Of a stretch of DNA of 64,000 nucleotides, positions 8,783 through 16,909 are shown piece after piece (position 1 is the first letter of the stretch; each line of letters begins with the position of its first letter). The stretch spans positions 7,688,001 to 7,752,000 of the forward strand of contig NZ_CP022098.1 in the NCBI RefSeq assembly GCF_002305875.1. Direction: 5' to 3'. Position numbers and translations under genes: made by a program. The stretch is from Cystobacter fuscus. Lineage in GTDB: Bacteria > Myxococcota > Myxococcia > Myxococcales > Myxococcaceae. Below the pieces are notes generated by a model, which was not told where the DNA came from, did no database searches, and was given only the letters and a program-made list of their open reading frames with translations.

Positions 8783-11005
8783 TCAGTCGTGCGCGGGCTC
8801 GCTCGTCCCCCGGCCATTCATCGGCAGGAGCAGGACGAAGGTGGTGCCCCGGCCCAGCTCGCTGCGCACCCGGATCTCCCCCCCCATCTTCTGGATGATG
8901 GACTGGCTGATGGACAGTCCGAGCCCCGTGCCCGCGCCCGCGGGCTTGGTGGTGAAGAAGGGCTCGAAGATGTGGGGCAGCACCTCGGGGGGGATGCCCG
9001 TACCGGTGTCGGCGATATCGATGCGCACCCAACCGCCCTCCACCCCGGTGCTCACCCGGAGGAGGTTGTGCGCTGGCGTCCCGGAGCGCATGGCGTGCGC
9101 GGCGTTGATGACCAGGTTGAGGAAGACCTGGCTCAGCCGGCCCTCGCTGGCGGGGACGAGCGGCAGCACGCTCGCGTAGTGCTTCTCCACCCGCGCCGTG
9201 TGCTTCAACTCGGCGTGGGCCATGCGCAACACGACGTCCAGGCACGCATGCAGGTCCACGGGCGCCACCTCCTCTCCCGCCGTATGGGAGAAGAAGCGCA
9301 TGTCGCGCACGATGTCCCGGATGCGCCGACCTCCGGTCAGCGACTCGGAGAGGATGTCCCTCACCTCCGCGAGTGTCTCCCCCACGCGCGGCGGCAGCCC
9401 CGGCATCGACGACAGGGTCGCCTCCAGCTCGTCACGGCACTCCTGGAGATAGGTGAGGTTGGAGAGCACGTAGGCCGTCGGGTTGTTGATCTCATGGGCG
9501 ATGCCCGCCGCCAGCGCGCCCATGGACGCGAGCCGCTCGTTCTGGATGAACTGCTGCTCCAGCCGCCATTTCTCGGTGACGTCCCGGCACACGAGGAGCA
9601 TCCGCCGGTGCGTTCCCGTCACCTGGAGCGAGGCGGTGATGCTCAGGACCACGCGCTCGCCCGTGGCCGAGCGCAGCCCCTGGTTCTCCAGGCGCACCGT
9701 GCCGCAGGCGAGCAGATCCCTCAGGGCCTGCCGCAGGGTCTCGCGCTCGTTCTCCAGACACAGCGATTCGAGCACCGTGCCCCGCAGCCGCTCCTCGGAG
9801 ATGCCCAACAGCCGCTCCGCCACGGGGTTGACGTGCAGCACGCGCCCGTCCTCATGCAGCATGAAGACGGCCTCGCCCGAGTGCTCCATCAGGTAGTTGT
9901 TGCGCTCGTGCGCCTCGTGCACCTGGGCTTCCAGGCTCGCGGCGTAGCGCTCCAGCAGCGACTTGGCCTCCCGCAGCGCCGCCTCCTGACGTCGGCGCTC
10001 GCTGATGTCCGCGTAGATGCCCACCATGCCCCGCACGGAGCCATCCTCGTTCTTGAGTGGCACCTTGCTGGTGAGCACCCAGGAACCCTCCGCCGCGCCG
10101 AGCAGCCGCAGGGGCTCCTCGAAGGACAGCCTGGGCACGCCGGACTCCATCACCGCGGCGTCATCCTGGCGGTACTTCTCGGCCAGCTCGCGCGGCAGGG
10201 ACAGCTCGAAGTCCGTCTTCCCGACGAGCTCCTCGGAAGACGCCACGCCCATGTCCCGCGCGAACTGCGGGTTGGCGCCCAGGTAGGTGCTGTCGCGGTC
10301 CTTCCAGAACACCGAGTACGGAATGTGGGTGAGGATGCTGCGCAGCAGGGCCTGCTTCTCGCGCAGCCGGGTCTCGAAGCGCTGGCGCTCGCGCATCTCC
10401 GCCTCGAGCGTCGCGTTGAGCTGGCGCATCTTCTCCTGGGTGCGCTCCAGCTCCTCGTTGTGCTCCCTCATCTTCTGCATCTGGGCGCGCAGGCGCAGCA
10501 ACAGCTCCACCTGCCGCTTGAGCCCGAGCAGGATGTGACGCTGGGAGTCACTGAGCGTCCGGGGCCGCGAATCAATGACGCACAGGGTGCCCAGGCTGTA
10601 GCCATCCTCCGTCTGGATGGGGGCGCCCGCATAGAAGCGGATGAAGGGAAACCCCTGGACGAGCGGGTTGGTGGCGAAGCGCACATCCGCCCGCGCGTCC
10701 TCGACGAGAAAGAGACTCTCCCCCTCGATGGCATGGGTGCAGAAGGAGATGTTCCGATCCGTCTCTTCCACCCCTTGCAGACCCACGTTCGCCTTGAACC
10801 ACTGCCGATCCCGGTCCAACAGGCTGATGAGGGCAATGGGCGTTCCACACGACTCGGCGGCGAGCCGCACGATGTCGTCGAAATCGGGCTCGGGAGCAGT
10901 ATCGAGAAGCCCCGAGCGGGTCAGGGCTTCGAGGCGTTGGCGCTCGTCCACCGGCATTTCAAAAGAGGCTACACCCAGAGTGAGCGGCGAGCAGCGTGAA
11001 GTCAC
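8783..11005 (-). CDS. GAF-PAS-PAS soluble sensor histidine kinase
   Basis: The 740-residue kinase has no membrane segment. Domains in order are GAF (about 25-165, with the [14 protein letters not shown] and CTHAI signatures), coiled coil (165-220), PAS (222-335), PAS (372-478), a HisKA dimerisation helix with [17 protein letters not shown] and His504, and HATPase_c ([29 protein letters not shown]). The GTG at 11005 is preceded by GAAGGG at suitable spacing and is preferred over the internal ATG at 10957, which lacks a ribosome site. No response regulator lies nearby. The SMR gene follows directly, so the pair probably forms one unit. It is divergent from bioM. Confidence 0.88.
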   Translation of the reverse strand: MTSRCSPLTLGVASFEMPVDERQRLEALTRSGLLDTAPEPDFDDIVRLAAESCGTPIALISLLDRDRQWFKANVGLQGVEETDRNISFCTHAIEGESLFLVEDARADVRFATNPLVQGFPFIRFYAGAPIQTEDGYSLGTLCVIDSRPRTLSDSQRHILLGLKRQVELLLRLRAQMQKMREHNEELERTQEKMRQLNATLEAEMRERQRFETRLREKQALLRSILTHIPYSVFWKDRDSTYLGANPQFARDMGVASSEELVGKTDFELSLPRELAEKYRQDDAAVMESGVPRLSFEEPLRLLGAAEGSWVLTSKVPLKNEDGSVRGMVGIYADISERRRQEAALREAKSLLERYAASLEAQVHEAHERNNYLMEHSGEAVFMLHEDGRVLHVNPVAERLLGISEERLRGTVLESLCLENERETLRQALRDLLACGTVRLENQGLRSATGERVVLSITASLQVTGTHRRMLLVCRDVTEKWRLEQQFIQNERLASMGALAAGIAHEINNPTAYVLSNLTYLQECRDELEATLSSMPGLPPRVGETLAEVRDILSESLTGGRRIRDIVRDMRFFSHTAGEEVAPVDLHACLDVVLRMAHAELKHTARVEKHYASVLPLVPASEGRLSQVFLNLVINAAHAMRSGTPAHNLLRVSTGVEGGWVRIDIADTGTGIPPEVLPHIFEPFFTTKPAGAGTGLGLSISQSIIQKMGGEIRVRSELGRGTTFVLLLPMNGRGTSEPAHD

Positions 11006-11140
11006 GGGTTCAACCCTTCAACAAGACGCTCCACCGGCACTCGATCACAGCGCACCTGATGGACGGTTCAACCCTGGAACATGCAATGACGGGGGGAGCC
11101 CAGGCATCACCCTGTGATCCAACTGCCCACTACTGCTCAC

Positions 11141-11168
11141 TTGAATGCCACTTCCGCAAGGCATTCAA
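11141..11168. promoter_or_regulatory. perfect 9-10-9 palindrome upstream of bioMNY
   Basis: TTGAATGCC and its exact inverted copy GGCATTCAA flank a 10-base spacer in the divergent region between the sensor kinase and bioM, 118 bases before the bioM start. Neither neighbouring gene ends here, so a terminator is unlikely. The half-site resembles BirA-type boxes only in its outer TTG/CAA, and the spacer is shorter than the usual 14-16. I infer an operator for the biotin operon or the kinase gene. Confidence 0.45.
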
Positions 11169-11286
11169 CGCGAAGGGGCTCCAACCGCCCGCGTCCCGAG
11201 CAGGGTGGTGCGGCTCGCCCCCTCACCCACCTGATCCCCTCCTGGCGCCCAAAAGGCGCTATAGAGTGCGGCCTTCCGTCGCCGCG

Positions 11287-11961
11287 ATGATCCAGCTTCA
11301 CGCCGTCCACCACCACTTCGGCGAGCGCCCCGTGCTCCGGGGCCTCGACCTCACCCTCTCCGAGCGCCGCATCGGCGTGGTGGGCGGCAACGGCTCCGGC
11401 AAGAGCACCTTCGCGCGGCTGCTCAATGGCCTGCTGGTGCCCGAGCGCGGCCGCGTGCTCGTGGATGGGCTCGACACCCGCACGCACGCACGTGCCGTGC
11501 GCCGCCAGGTGGGCTTCGTCTTCCAGAATCCGGACCATCAGATCGTCCTGCCCACCGTCGAGGAGGATCTCGCCTTCGGGCTGAAGAACCTGAAGCTGTC
11601 CCCCGCCGACATCGCCGAGCGGGTCACCACCGCCCTGCGCCGCTACGACCTGGAGGCGCTGCGCCACCATCCGGCCCACCTGCTCAGTGGCGGCCAGAAG
11701 CAGTTGCTCGCCCTGTCCGGCGTGCTCGTCATGGCGCCGCGCTACATCGTCTTCGACGAGCCCACCACGCTGCTGGACCTGCGCAACCGGCGCCGCTTCG
11801 CCCAGGCCATCCACGAGCTGCCCCAGACGACCATCGTCGTCTCCCATGATCTGGAGCTGCTGCGCGACTTCGAGCGCGTGCTCGTCTTCGACGAGGGCCG
11901 AGTCGTCCACGACGACGTGCCCGCCACCGCCCTCGACGCCTACGTGCGGAGCATGGCGTGA
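11287..11961 (+). CDS. bioM: energy-coupling-factor ATPase of biotin uptake (BioM)
   Basis: This 224-residue ABC ATPase has Walker [11 protein letters not shown]-loop [22 protein letters not shown] (the signature of ECF/CbiO-type ATPases), ABC signature [16 protein letters not shown], Walker [10 protein letters not shown], and switch histidine VVSHD. Directly downstream are the transmembrane coupling protein and BioY, so the substrate is biotin. The ATG at 11287 begins [10 protein letters not shown]; longer in-frame extensions are unsupported. Its stop overlaps the bioN start by four bases, showing translational coupling. It supplies ATP hydrolysis for the complex at the inner membrane. Confidence 0.92.
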   Translation: MIQLHAVHHHFGERPVLRGLDLTLSERRIGVVGGNGSGKSTFARLLNGLLVPERGRVLVDGLDTRTHARAVRRQVGFVFQNPDHQIVLPTVEEDLAFGLKNLKLSPADIAERVTTALRRYDLEALRHHPAHLLSGGQKQLLALSGVLVMAPRYIVFDEPTTLLDLRNRRRFAQAIHELPQTTIVVSHDLELLRDFERVLVFDEGRVVHDDVPATALDAYVRSMA

Positions 11962-12569
11962 GCCTCGGCCTCTACGTCCACCGCGCCTCCCCCGTGCATT
12001 CCACCCCCGCGGGCGCCAAGATGCTCGGCCTGCTCGGGGCGGCCATCACCTTGTTGCTCTTCTCCTCTCCGCCCGTGCTCGCGGCGGCGCTCGCCACCAC
12101 GCTCGGCCTCTACGCGCTCGCGCGCCTGGGCCCGCGCGAACTCGCCTTCCTCCTCCCCCTGTCCGCCTGGGTGCTCCTGCCGCTCTTCGTATTGCAGGGA
12201 GTGCTGTCCGGCTGGGACACCGCCACCCGGGCCGTGCTGCGACTCGCGGTGCTGGTGCTGCTCGCGATGCTCGTCTCCCTCACGACGCGCGCCTCGGATC
12301 AGCTCGACACGCTCCAGCGAGCCCTGCGTCCCCTGGCCCGCTTCGGGGTGAGTCCCGCGCGCCTGGGCCTGCTGCTCGCCCTCACCCTGCGCTTCATCCC
12401 CCTGGTGGCCACCTGGGTACACGAGGTGCGCGAGGCCCAGCGCGCTCGCGGCCTGGAGCACCACCCCCTCGCCGTGCTCGTCCCCCTGCTCGTCAAGACC
12501 CTGCGCACCGCCGACGCGCTCGCCGAGGCCATCGACGCGCGCGGCTTCGACGCCGAGGATCCTTCGTGA
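11958..12569 (+). CDS. bioN: ECF transporter transmembrane coupling protein (BioN)
   Basis: The 203-residue protein starts with GTG inside the bioM stop (GTGA overlap). It has several hydrophobic spans and the EcfT coupling-helix region near the C-terminus ([15 protein letters not shown], then EAIDARGF), which carries the A-R-G motifs that contact the ATPase grooves. The N-terminal [12 protein letters not shown] stretch is also typical of CbiQ/BioN proteins. It joins BioM and BioY in the membrane. Its stop overlaps the next start by four bases. Confidence 0.9.
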   Translation: MSLGLYVHRASPVHSTPAGAKMLGLLGAAITLLLFSSPPVLAAALATTLGLYALARLGPRELAFLLPLSAWVLLPLFVLQGVLSGWDTATRAVLRLAVLVLLAMLVSLTTRASDQLDTLQRALRPLARFGVSPARLGLLLALTLRFIPLVATWVHEVREAQRARGLEHHPLAVLVPLLVKTLRTADALAEAIDARGFDAEDPS

Positions 12570-13141
12570 AGACCCGCGATCTCGTCCATGTCGCCCTGTT
12601 CGCCGCCCTGGTGGCCGCGCTGGGGCTCTTGCCCCCCCTGACCCTGCCCGTCATCCCCGTGCCCATCACCGCGCAGACGCTGGGCGTGATGCTCGCCGGC
12701 TCCACACTGGGGGCACGCAAGGCGGGCCTGTCCCTGCTGCTCTTCCACCTGCTCGTGGCCGCGGGGCTGCCCCTGCTGTCCGGAGGCCATGGCGGGCTCG
12801 CCGTCTACCCGGGTCCCACGGGCGGCTTCTTCGTGGGCTTCATCCCCGCGGCCTTCGTCATCGGCTGGCTCACCGAGCGCGCCTGGCACCGGCTGTCCGT
12901 GCCGCTCGCCTTCGCCATCAACATGCTGGGGGGAGTCGGCGTCATCTACGCCGTGGGCATCCCCTGGCTGGCGGCCTCCGCGGGGCTGCCGCTTCCCAAG
13001 GCCGCGTGGGGCTCCCTGCTCTTTCTCCCCGGGGACTGCGTGAAGGCGGCCTTCGCCGCCTCCGCCGCCGTGACCCTCAAGCGGGCCTGGCCCTTGATCC
13101 AGCCCCCTCGGGCCGCCGAGCCACCCGCTCCCCCGCCCTGA
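12566..13141 (+). CDS. bioY: biotin-binding S component BioY
   Basis: The 191-residue protein starts at GTG 12566, overlapping the bioN stop. It matches BioY: LPVIPVPITAQTLGVMLAGSTLGARKAGLSLLLFHLLVAAGLPLLSGG is split over the characteristic helices, followed by GPTGGFFVGFIPAAFVIGWLTER and LPGDCVKAAFAA near the C-terminus. BioY binds biotin with very high affinity and delivers it through the BioMN module. It is the last gene of the three-gene operon; 15 bases separate it from a convergent hydrolase gene. Confidence 0.93.
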   Translation: MKTRDLVHVALFAALVAALGLLPPLTLPVIPVPITAQTLGVMLAGSTLGARKAGLSLLLFHLLVAAGLPLLSGGHGGLAVYPGPTGGFFVGFIPAAFVIGWLTERAWHRLSVPLAFAINMLGGVGVIYAVGIPWLAASAGLPLPKAAWGSLLFLPGDCVKAAFAASAAVTLKRAWPLIQPPRAAEPPAPPP

Positions 13142-13156
13142 CTCCGCGCAGCATCC

Positions 13157-13804
13157 TCAAGGGATGGCCTTGGGCGCGGCATTGGCCGCCTTGAACGTGT
13201 TGTAGCTGGTGATCAGGTTGCGGTAGTCGGGGATGTGGTTGGAGAACAGGGTCCCCAGACCCTCGACGTCACGGCGCCAGTCGCGGTGCAGCTCACAGGC
13301 GACGCCGAACCACGTCATGAGCTGCGCGCCCGCCTCGGACATCCGGTTCCACGCGGAGTGGCGCACCACCTCGTTGAACGTACCGGAGGCATCGGTCACG
13401 ACGAACACCTCGAAGCCCTCCGCGATGGCCGACAACGTCGGGAAGGCGACGCAGACTTCCGTCACGACGCCCGCGATGATGAGCTGCTTGCGCCCGGTGG
13501 CCTTCACCGCCTTGACGAAGTCCTCGTTGTCCCAGGCGTTGATCTGACCGGGGCGCGGAATGAAGGGCGCCTTGGGGAACTTCTCCTTCAGCTCCGGCAT
13601 CAGCGGACCGTTGGGGCCGTCCTCGAAGCTGGTCGTCAGGATGGTGGGAAGCTTGAAGTAGGCCGCGAGGTCGGCCAGGGCGAGCACGTTGTTCTTGAAC
13701 TGGTCCGGGCTGAAATCGCGGACCAGCGACAGCAGACCGGCCTGATGGTCCACCAGAAGAACCGCCGCGTTGTTGATGTCGAGACGGCTGTAGGGCTTGC
13801 TCAT
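13157..13804 (-). CDS. isochorismatase-family (YcaC-like) cysteine hydrolase
   Basis: The 215-residue protein belongs to the isochorismatase-like hydrolases. The catalytic Asp lies in AAVLLVDHQAGLL, the Lys in ATGRKQLIIAG and the nucleophilic Cys in VVTEVCVAFPTLSA. The motif TSFEDGPNGPLMPEL resembles YcaC, a hydrolase of unknown substrate. The start at 13804 (MSKPYSRLD) follows GAGGACAAGACC in a good ribosome-site position; the longer reading from 13861 adds unconserved residues. It converges with bioY. Confidence 0.85.
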   Translation of the reverse strand: MSKPYSRLDINNAAVLLVDHQAGLLSLVRDFSPDQFKNNVLALADLAAYFKLPTILTTSFEDGPNGPLMPELKEKFPKAPFIPRPGQINAWDNEDFVKAVKATGRKQLIIAGVVTEVCVAFPTLSAIAEGFEVFVVTDASGTFNEVVRHSAWNRMSEAGAQLMTWFGVACELHRDWRRDVEGLGTLFSNHIPDYRNLITSYNTFKAANAAPKAIP

Positions 13805-14148
13805 GGTCTTGTCCTCGGTGTGTTCCTGATGCGCCGTGATGGCGCAAGAGAGGGCGTCCAACCCCGCTGGGCTGTGCCCCGGTCAGCGACCGGTGAAATG
13901 GATATACATCTCGAACTCTTCACCCAGAAGCTGGAGCGATTGCACACACTGTTCCATGGACAGGACAATGTCGCGCCTCACACCCACGCCCTACGCGCCA
14001 TCGTCTTCGTCACGACGTTCGGCTCGGACTCCAGACGCGCTTGACGCTCACCGGCCCGCCAGGACGCCTCGGCGTCTGATCGCCAGCGAGGCGCTGTCCT
14101 GGTCCACCGCCCGGTGAGGGGCCTGCGACTTCACCTGCGCCGGGCGGC
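13805..14148. other. gene-free interval between hydrolase and protease genes
   Basis: About 340 bases lie between the start of the hydrolase gene (leftward) and the hairpin downstream of the protease gene. All ORFs here are short and continue as shadows of neighbouring genes. It should contain the promoter of the hydrolase gene, but I could not identify clear -35 and -10 elements. Confidence 0.4.
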
Positions 14149-14178
14149 GGGAGGACGCCTCGAAGGAGGCGCCCTCCC
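14149..14178 (-). terminator. GC-rich hairpin after the metalloprotease gene
   Basis: GGGAGGACGCCTC, loop GAAG, then GAGGCGCCCTCCC form a 13-base-pair stem with one mismatch, 22 bases beyond the protease stop. There is no T run, as is common in very GC-rich genomes. Confidence 0.55.
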
Positions 14179-14199
14179 CCGCCCGGGCGAGGGCCTGAC

Positions 14200-16104
14200 T
14201 CAGTAGGTACCCTTGAGCGAGACGCTCGCGTACGAGGAGTACGCGTACACCATCACGTAGATGCGGGTGGCCGCGGTCTTCGCCGCGATGGAGCACGTCT
14301 CGGCGTTGCCGGTCAGGTACGGACGGCAGTCGTACGAGGACGTGGTCGGCGTGGAGCCCGCCTTCACGTACAGGTCCGCGTCACCCGTGCCGCCGCTGAG
14401 GGCGAAGGTCGACGCCTTGCTGGCCGGAACGTCCAGGTAGTAGTACTTCGCCGCGCCCGTGGAGGCCGACAGGCCGGTGACGGCCACGCCGTTGGTCAGC
14501 GGGGAGGACGTCGGGGGAGGCACCACCACGCCCACGCCCACGGCCGTCCAGGCCGCCGTCACGGCCGCGACCTCCGCCGAGCCCGTGCCGTAGAGCGTCG
14601 TGGCGGCCTGCTCGGTGTACGTCTTCGCCTGGGCGAAGGTGGTGCTGGGCGTCATCAGGTCCACGTTGGCCTTGTAGAAGATGGCGCCGGCCTTCTGCAC
14701 GCCGATGGCCGGGACGACCGTGGTGGACTTGCCGCGCGGGTGCGTGCCGCCCTTGGAGAGCAGCGTGAAGGCCAGGTTGGCGATGCCCGAGCTGTAGTGC
14801 ACGTCCACGCTGCCCGCGCTGCTGGTCCAGTAGTCCAGCGAGGCACCATCCCTGGCCGGGTCGTACATGTAGCGCAGGGCATCACCCGGGGTGGCCGGGG
14901 TCCAGATGTCATCGCCCACCATGAACACCGCGTTGGTGGTGGCCCAGGTGCCCGAGGCGTAGCTCTCGCAGTAGGCGCCGAAGATGTCGCTCATCGCCTC
15001 GTTGAGGCCACCGGACTCACCCGAGTAGGTGAGGTTGGACTCGCTCGAGGTCACCGCGTGGGTGAGCTCGTGCGTGGTCACGTCCGCGGACAGACCGAGC
15101 ATGGTCGAGTTCACGCCGTCGCCATCGCCGTACACCATCTGGGTGCCGTTCCAGTAGGCGTTCACGTAGTTGGTGCTGTAGTGCACCGTGCTGGTGAGCG
15201 TGGCACCCGCGTTGTTGTACGAGTCGCGGCCGAAGTTGTTCTTGTAGCAATCGTACGTGCCACCCAGCTTCAGGTAGTTCTGGTCGACGTGGGTGTCACC
15301 GATGGCCGCCTGGCCCTCGGAGCGCTTGAGCGTACCCGGGGTGGAGGTGCCGTTGTTGGCCGAGTACATCTTGCGGTTGAGCGCGGTGTGGATCTTCGAA
15401 TCGCGCCGCAGGATGGATCCCTGGTACGCGTCCACGTAGATCAACTCGTCGATGGGCAGCTCACGACCCTCGCCCTTCAGCGCCACCTCGTAGGCCAGAC
15501 GCAGCTTGCCCTCGGAGCGCACGTACACCAGCTCGGCGCGCCCGGCGGACAGGTGGCTGCCCTCGGTGTTGTTCACGGCGGCGAACCCGGCGGCCTCCGC
15601 GGAGATGCCCGGCTTGGAGGAGACGATCTCCCCGTCGCGCGCCGTCCCGTTGGCGCCCGTGATGGTGCCGTCCGACGCCACGTGGATGAGGAGCTCCTCG
15701 TTCACCACCCGCAGGCCATTCTTCATCTGGCCATAGCGGAGGTGGGTGACGCCCTGCTCATCCACGCGCGAGCGCTTCGCCACGAGATCCGCGGCATTCA
15801 AACGGAACACGGCGGCAATCCCAGGCAGCGCGCCGCTCACACGGCTGTGTGCGTCACGTACCGCGAGTCCCTGCACGGCGCTACTGGCGGTGCCCAGCTT
15901 GCCGCTGATCATGAAGGGAAAGTCATTCTCCGCGCCGACGACCCTGGCGGAGGGCAGCGCCGCGAGCGAGGCCTGCACATCGCCGAGGGAATCAGCGGCC
16001 TCGTCGAACTTCTGGGCGCCGTCGGGGAGCTGCGAGTTGTCGACCTCGCAGGCGGCGAGGGGAAGAGCGAGCAGCGCGGCGGCAAGGAATCGAGTGCGAA
16101 CCAA
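14200..16104 (-). CDS. M4 (thermolysin-family) metalloprotease lipoprotein with PPC domain
   Basis: The 634-residue protein starts at TTG 16104, eight bases after GGAGG; an upstream in-frame ATG at 16146 is less well placed. It has a lipoprotein signal (ALPLAAC), an FTP/PepSY propeptide (about 60-220), and a peptidase M4 domain with the zinc motif HELTH, the third ligand Glu in GLNEAMSDIFGAY, and the active-site His in VDVHYSSGIANLAF. A C-terminal pre-peptidase C-terminal (PPC) domain follows (ADLYVKAGSTP...). It is a zinc endopeptidase that should be secreted and self-processed, consistent with a predatory lifestyle. Confidence 0.93.
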   Translation of the reverse strand: MVRTRFLAAALLALPLAACEVDNSQLPDGAQKFDEAADSLGDVQASLAALPSARVVGAENDFPFMISGKLGTASSAVQGLAVRDAHSRVSGALPGIAAVFRLNAADLVAKRSRVDEQGVTHLRYGQMKNGLRVVNEELLIHVASDGTITGANGTARDGEIVSSKPGISAEAAGFAAVNNTEGSHLSAGRAELVYVRSEGKLRLAYEVALKGEGRELPIDELIYVDAYQGSILRRDSKIHTALNRKMYSANNGTSTPGTLKRSEGQAAIGDTHVDQNYLKLGGTYDCYKNNFGRDSYNNAGATLTSTVHYSTNYVNAYWNGTQMVYGDGDGVNSTMLGLSADVTTHELTHAVTSSESNLTYSGESGGLNEAMSDIFGAYCESYASGTWATTNAVFMVGDDIWTPATPGDALRYMYDPARDGASLDYWTSSAGSVDVHYSSGIANLAFTLLSKGGTHPRGKSTTVVPAIGVQKAGAIFYKANVDLMTPSTTFAQAKTYTEQAATTLYGTGSAEVAAVTAAWTAVGVGVVVPPPTSSPLTNGVAVTGLSASTGAAKYYYLDVPASKASTFALSGGTGDADLYVKAGSTPTTSSYDCRPYLTGNAETCSIAAKTAATRIYVMVYAYSSYASVSLKGTY

Positions 16105-16909
16105 GGGGAGGTCCTCCTGTCCAAAGGCGGGGGTGCCGTCGGACACAGGACGCTCAAGCAGTTATCGGGCCAACCCATGAATCATTGAAGTCTCTGCCAT
16201 GAAGGCTTTTCACTCGTGGCCGAGTGGCACATGGATGTCTCACCCGGCCCGCTCCAAAATGTATGGGAACTTTGCAGGTGTGGCGAAAAACAGCCTGCTT
16301 TCAAATGTTTCCGCCCGTTCACAACGACTGTCCTCAGTTCAGACAGTCCCTCGAGAAATGAAGTCTGGTCCGACCCAGACGCCCGGTGATTGGATTATAC
16401 ACGAATTGATTGTCAATGCAACCATTACGCGCGCAGTCCATGTGCGTTCGACTGAATCGCTTCAGGCGGGTTCGTGCGGGGCCGGAGACTCCACGGGAGT
16501 CCCTGGCCCGCGGCTGGGGCTCAACAGCCCACGAAGCCCTGGCACGAAGCCGAGTGCCGCAGTGGACCGACGTCACCACAACCCCCCTACCACAGCGTGG
16601 CACCCGACACCGCCATGCGAAGGATTCCTTGCTTCGACATGTGCGCTCTCCTTGGAGTTGCGCTCATTGTCGCAAGGACAGCCTTTCTATGTCTTTGAAT
16701 ACATCCTTCCCGGATTCGGCCCCGCGCCTTGCGAGGTCAGCCCTTGGGGCCGCGAGCTGGGAGCTTCACCCCGGAGGTTGATAGCGGAACTCTACCGCCC
16801 ACGTCACCGGGACAAGCTCATCGGCGGCTGAAGAACGTCAGGACAACAGGCAGGCGCGAGCGCGCTGTTTCACATTCTGTTGATCCAAGGACAGAATTCA
16901 AAACCCACA
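16105..16909. other. 805-base intergenic region between divergent genes
   Basis: No convincing gene is present. GC content drops, especially around 16240-16430, and short ORFs in all frames lack family features and good ribosome sites. The AT-rich centre carries the promoter candidate described separately. AAGGA at 16887-16891 lies before the ATG at 16910 of the rightward gene, but at 18 bases it is far for a ribosome site. Confidence 0.5.
16394..16421 (-). promoter_or_regulatory. candidate sigma-70-type promoter of the M4 protease gene
   Basis: On the minus strand TTGCAT (16421-16416) is followed after 16 bases by a perfect TATAAT (16399-16394), inside an AT-rich patch that stands out from the GC-rich surroundings. 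It would give a leader of about 280 bases before the TTG start at 16104. Confidence 0.4.

Noticed and set aside
8525-10999. 824-residue plus-strand ORF opposite the GAF/PAS kinase
   Set aside because: Antisense shadow; the minus-strand kinase has clear domains and ribosome site.
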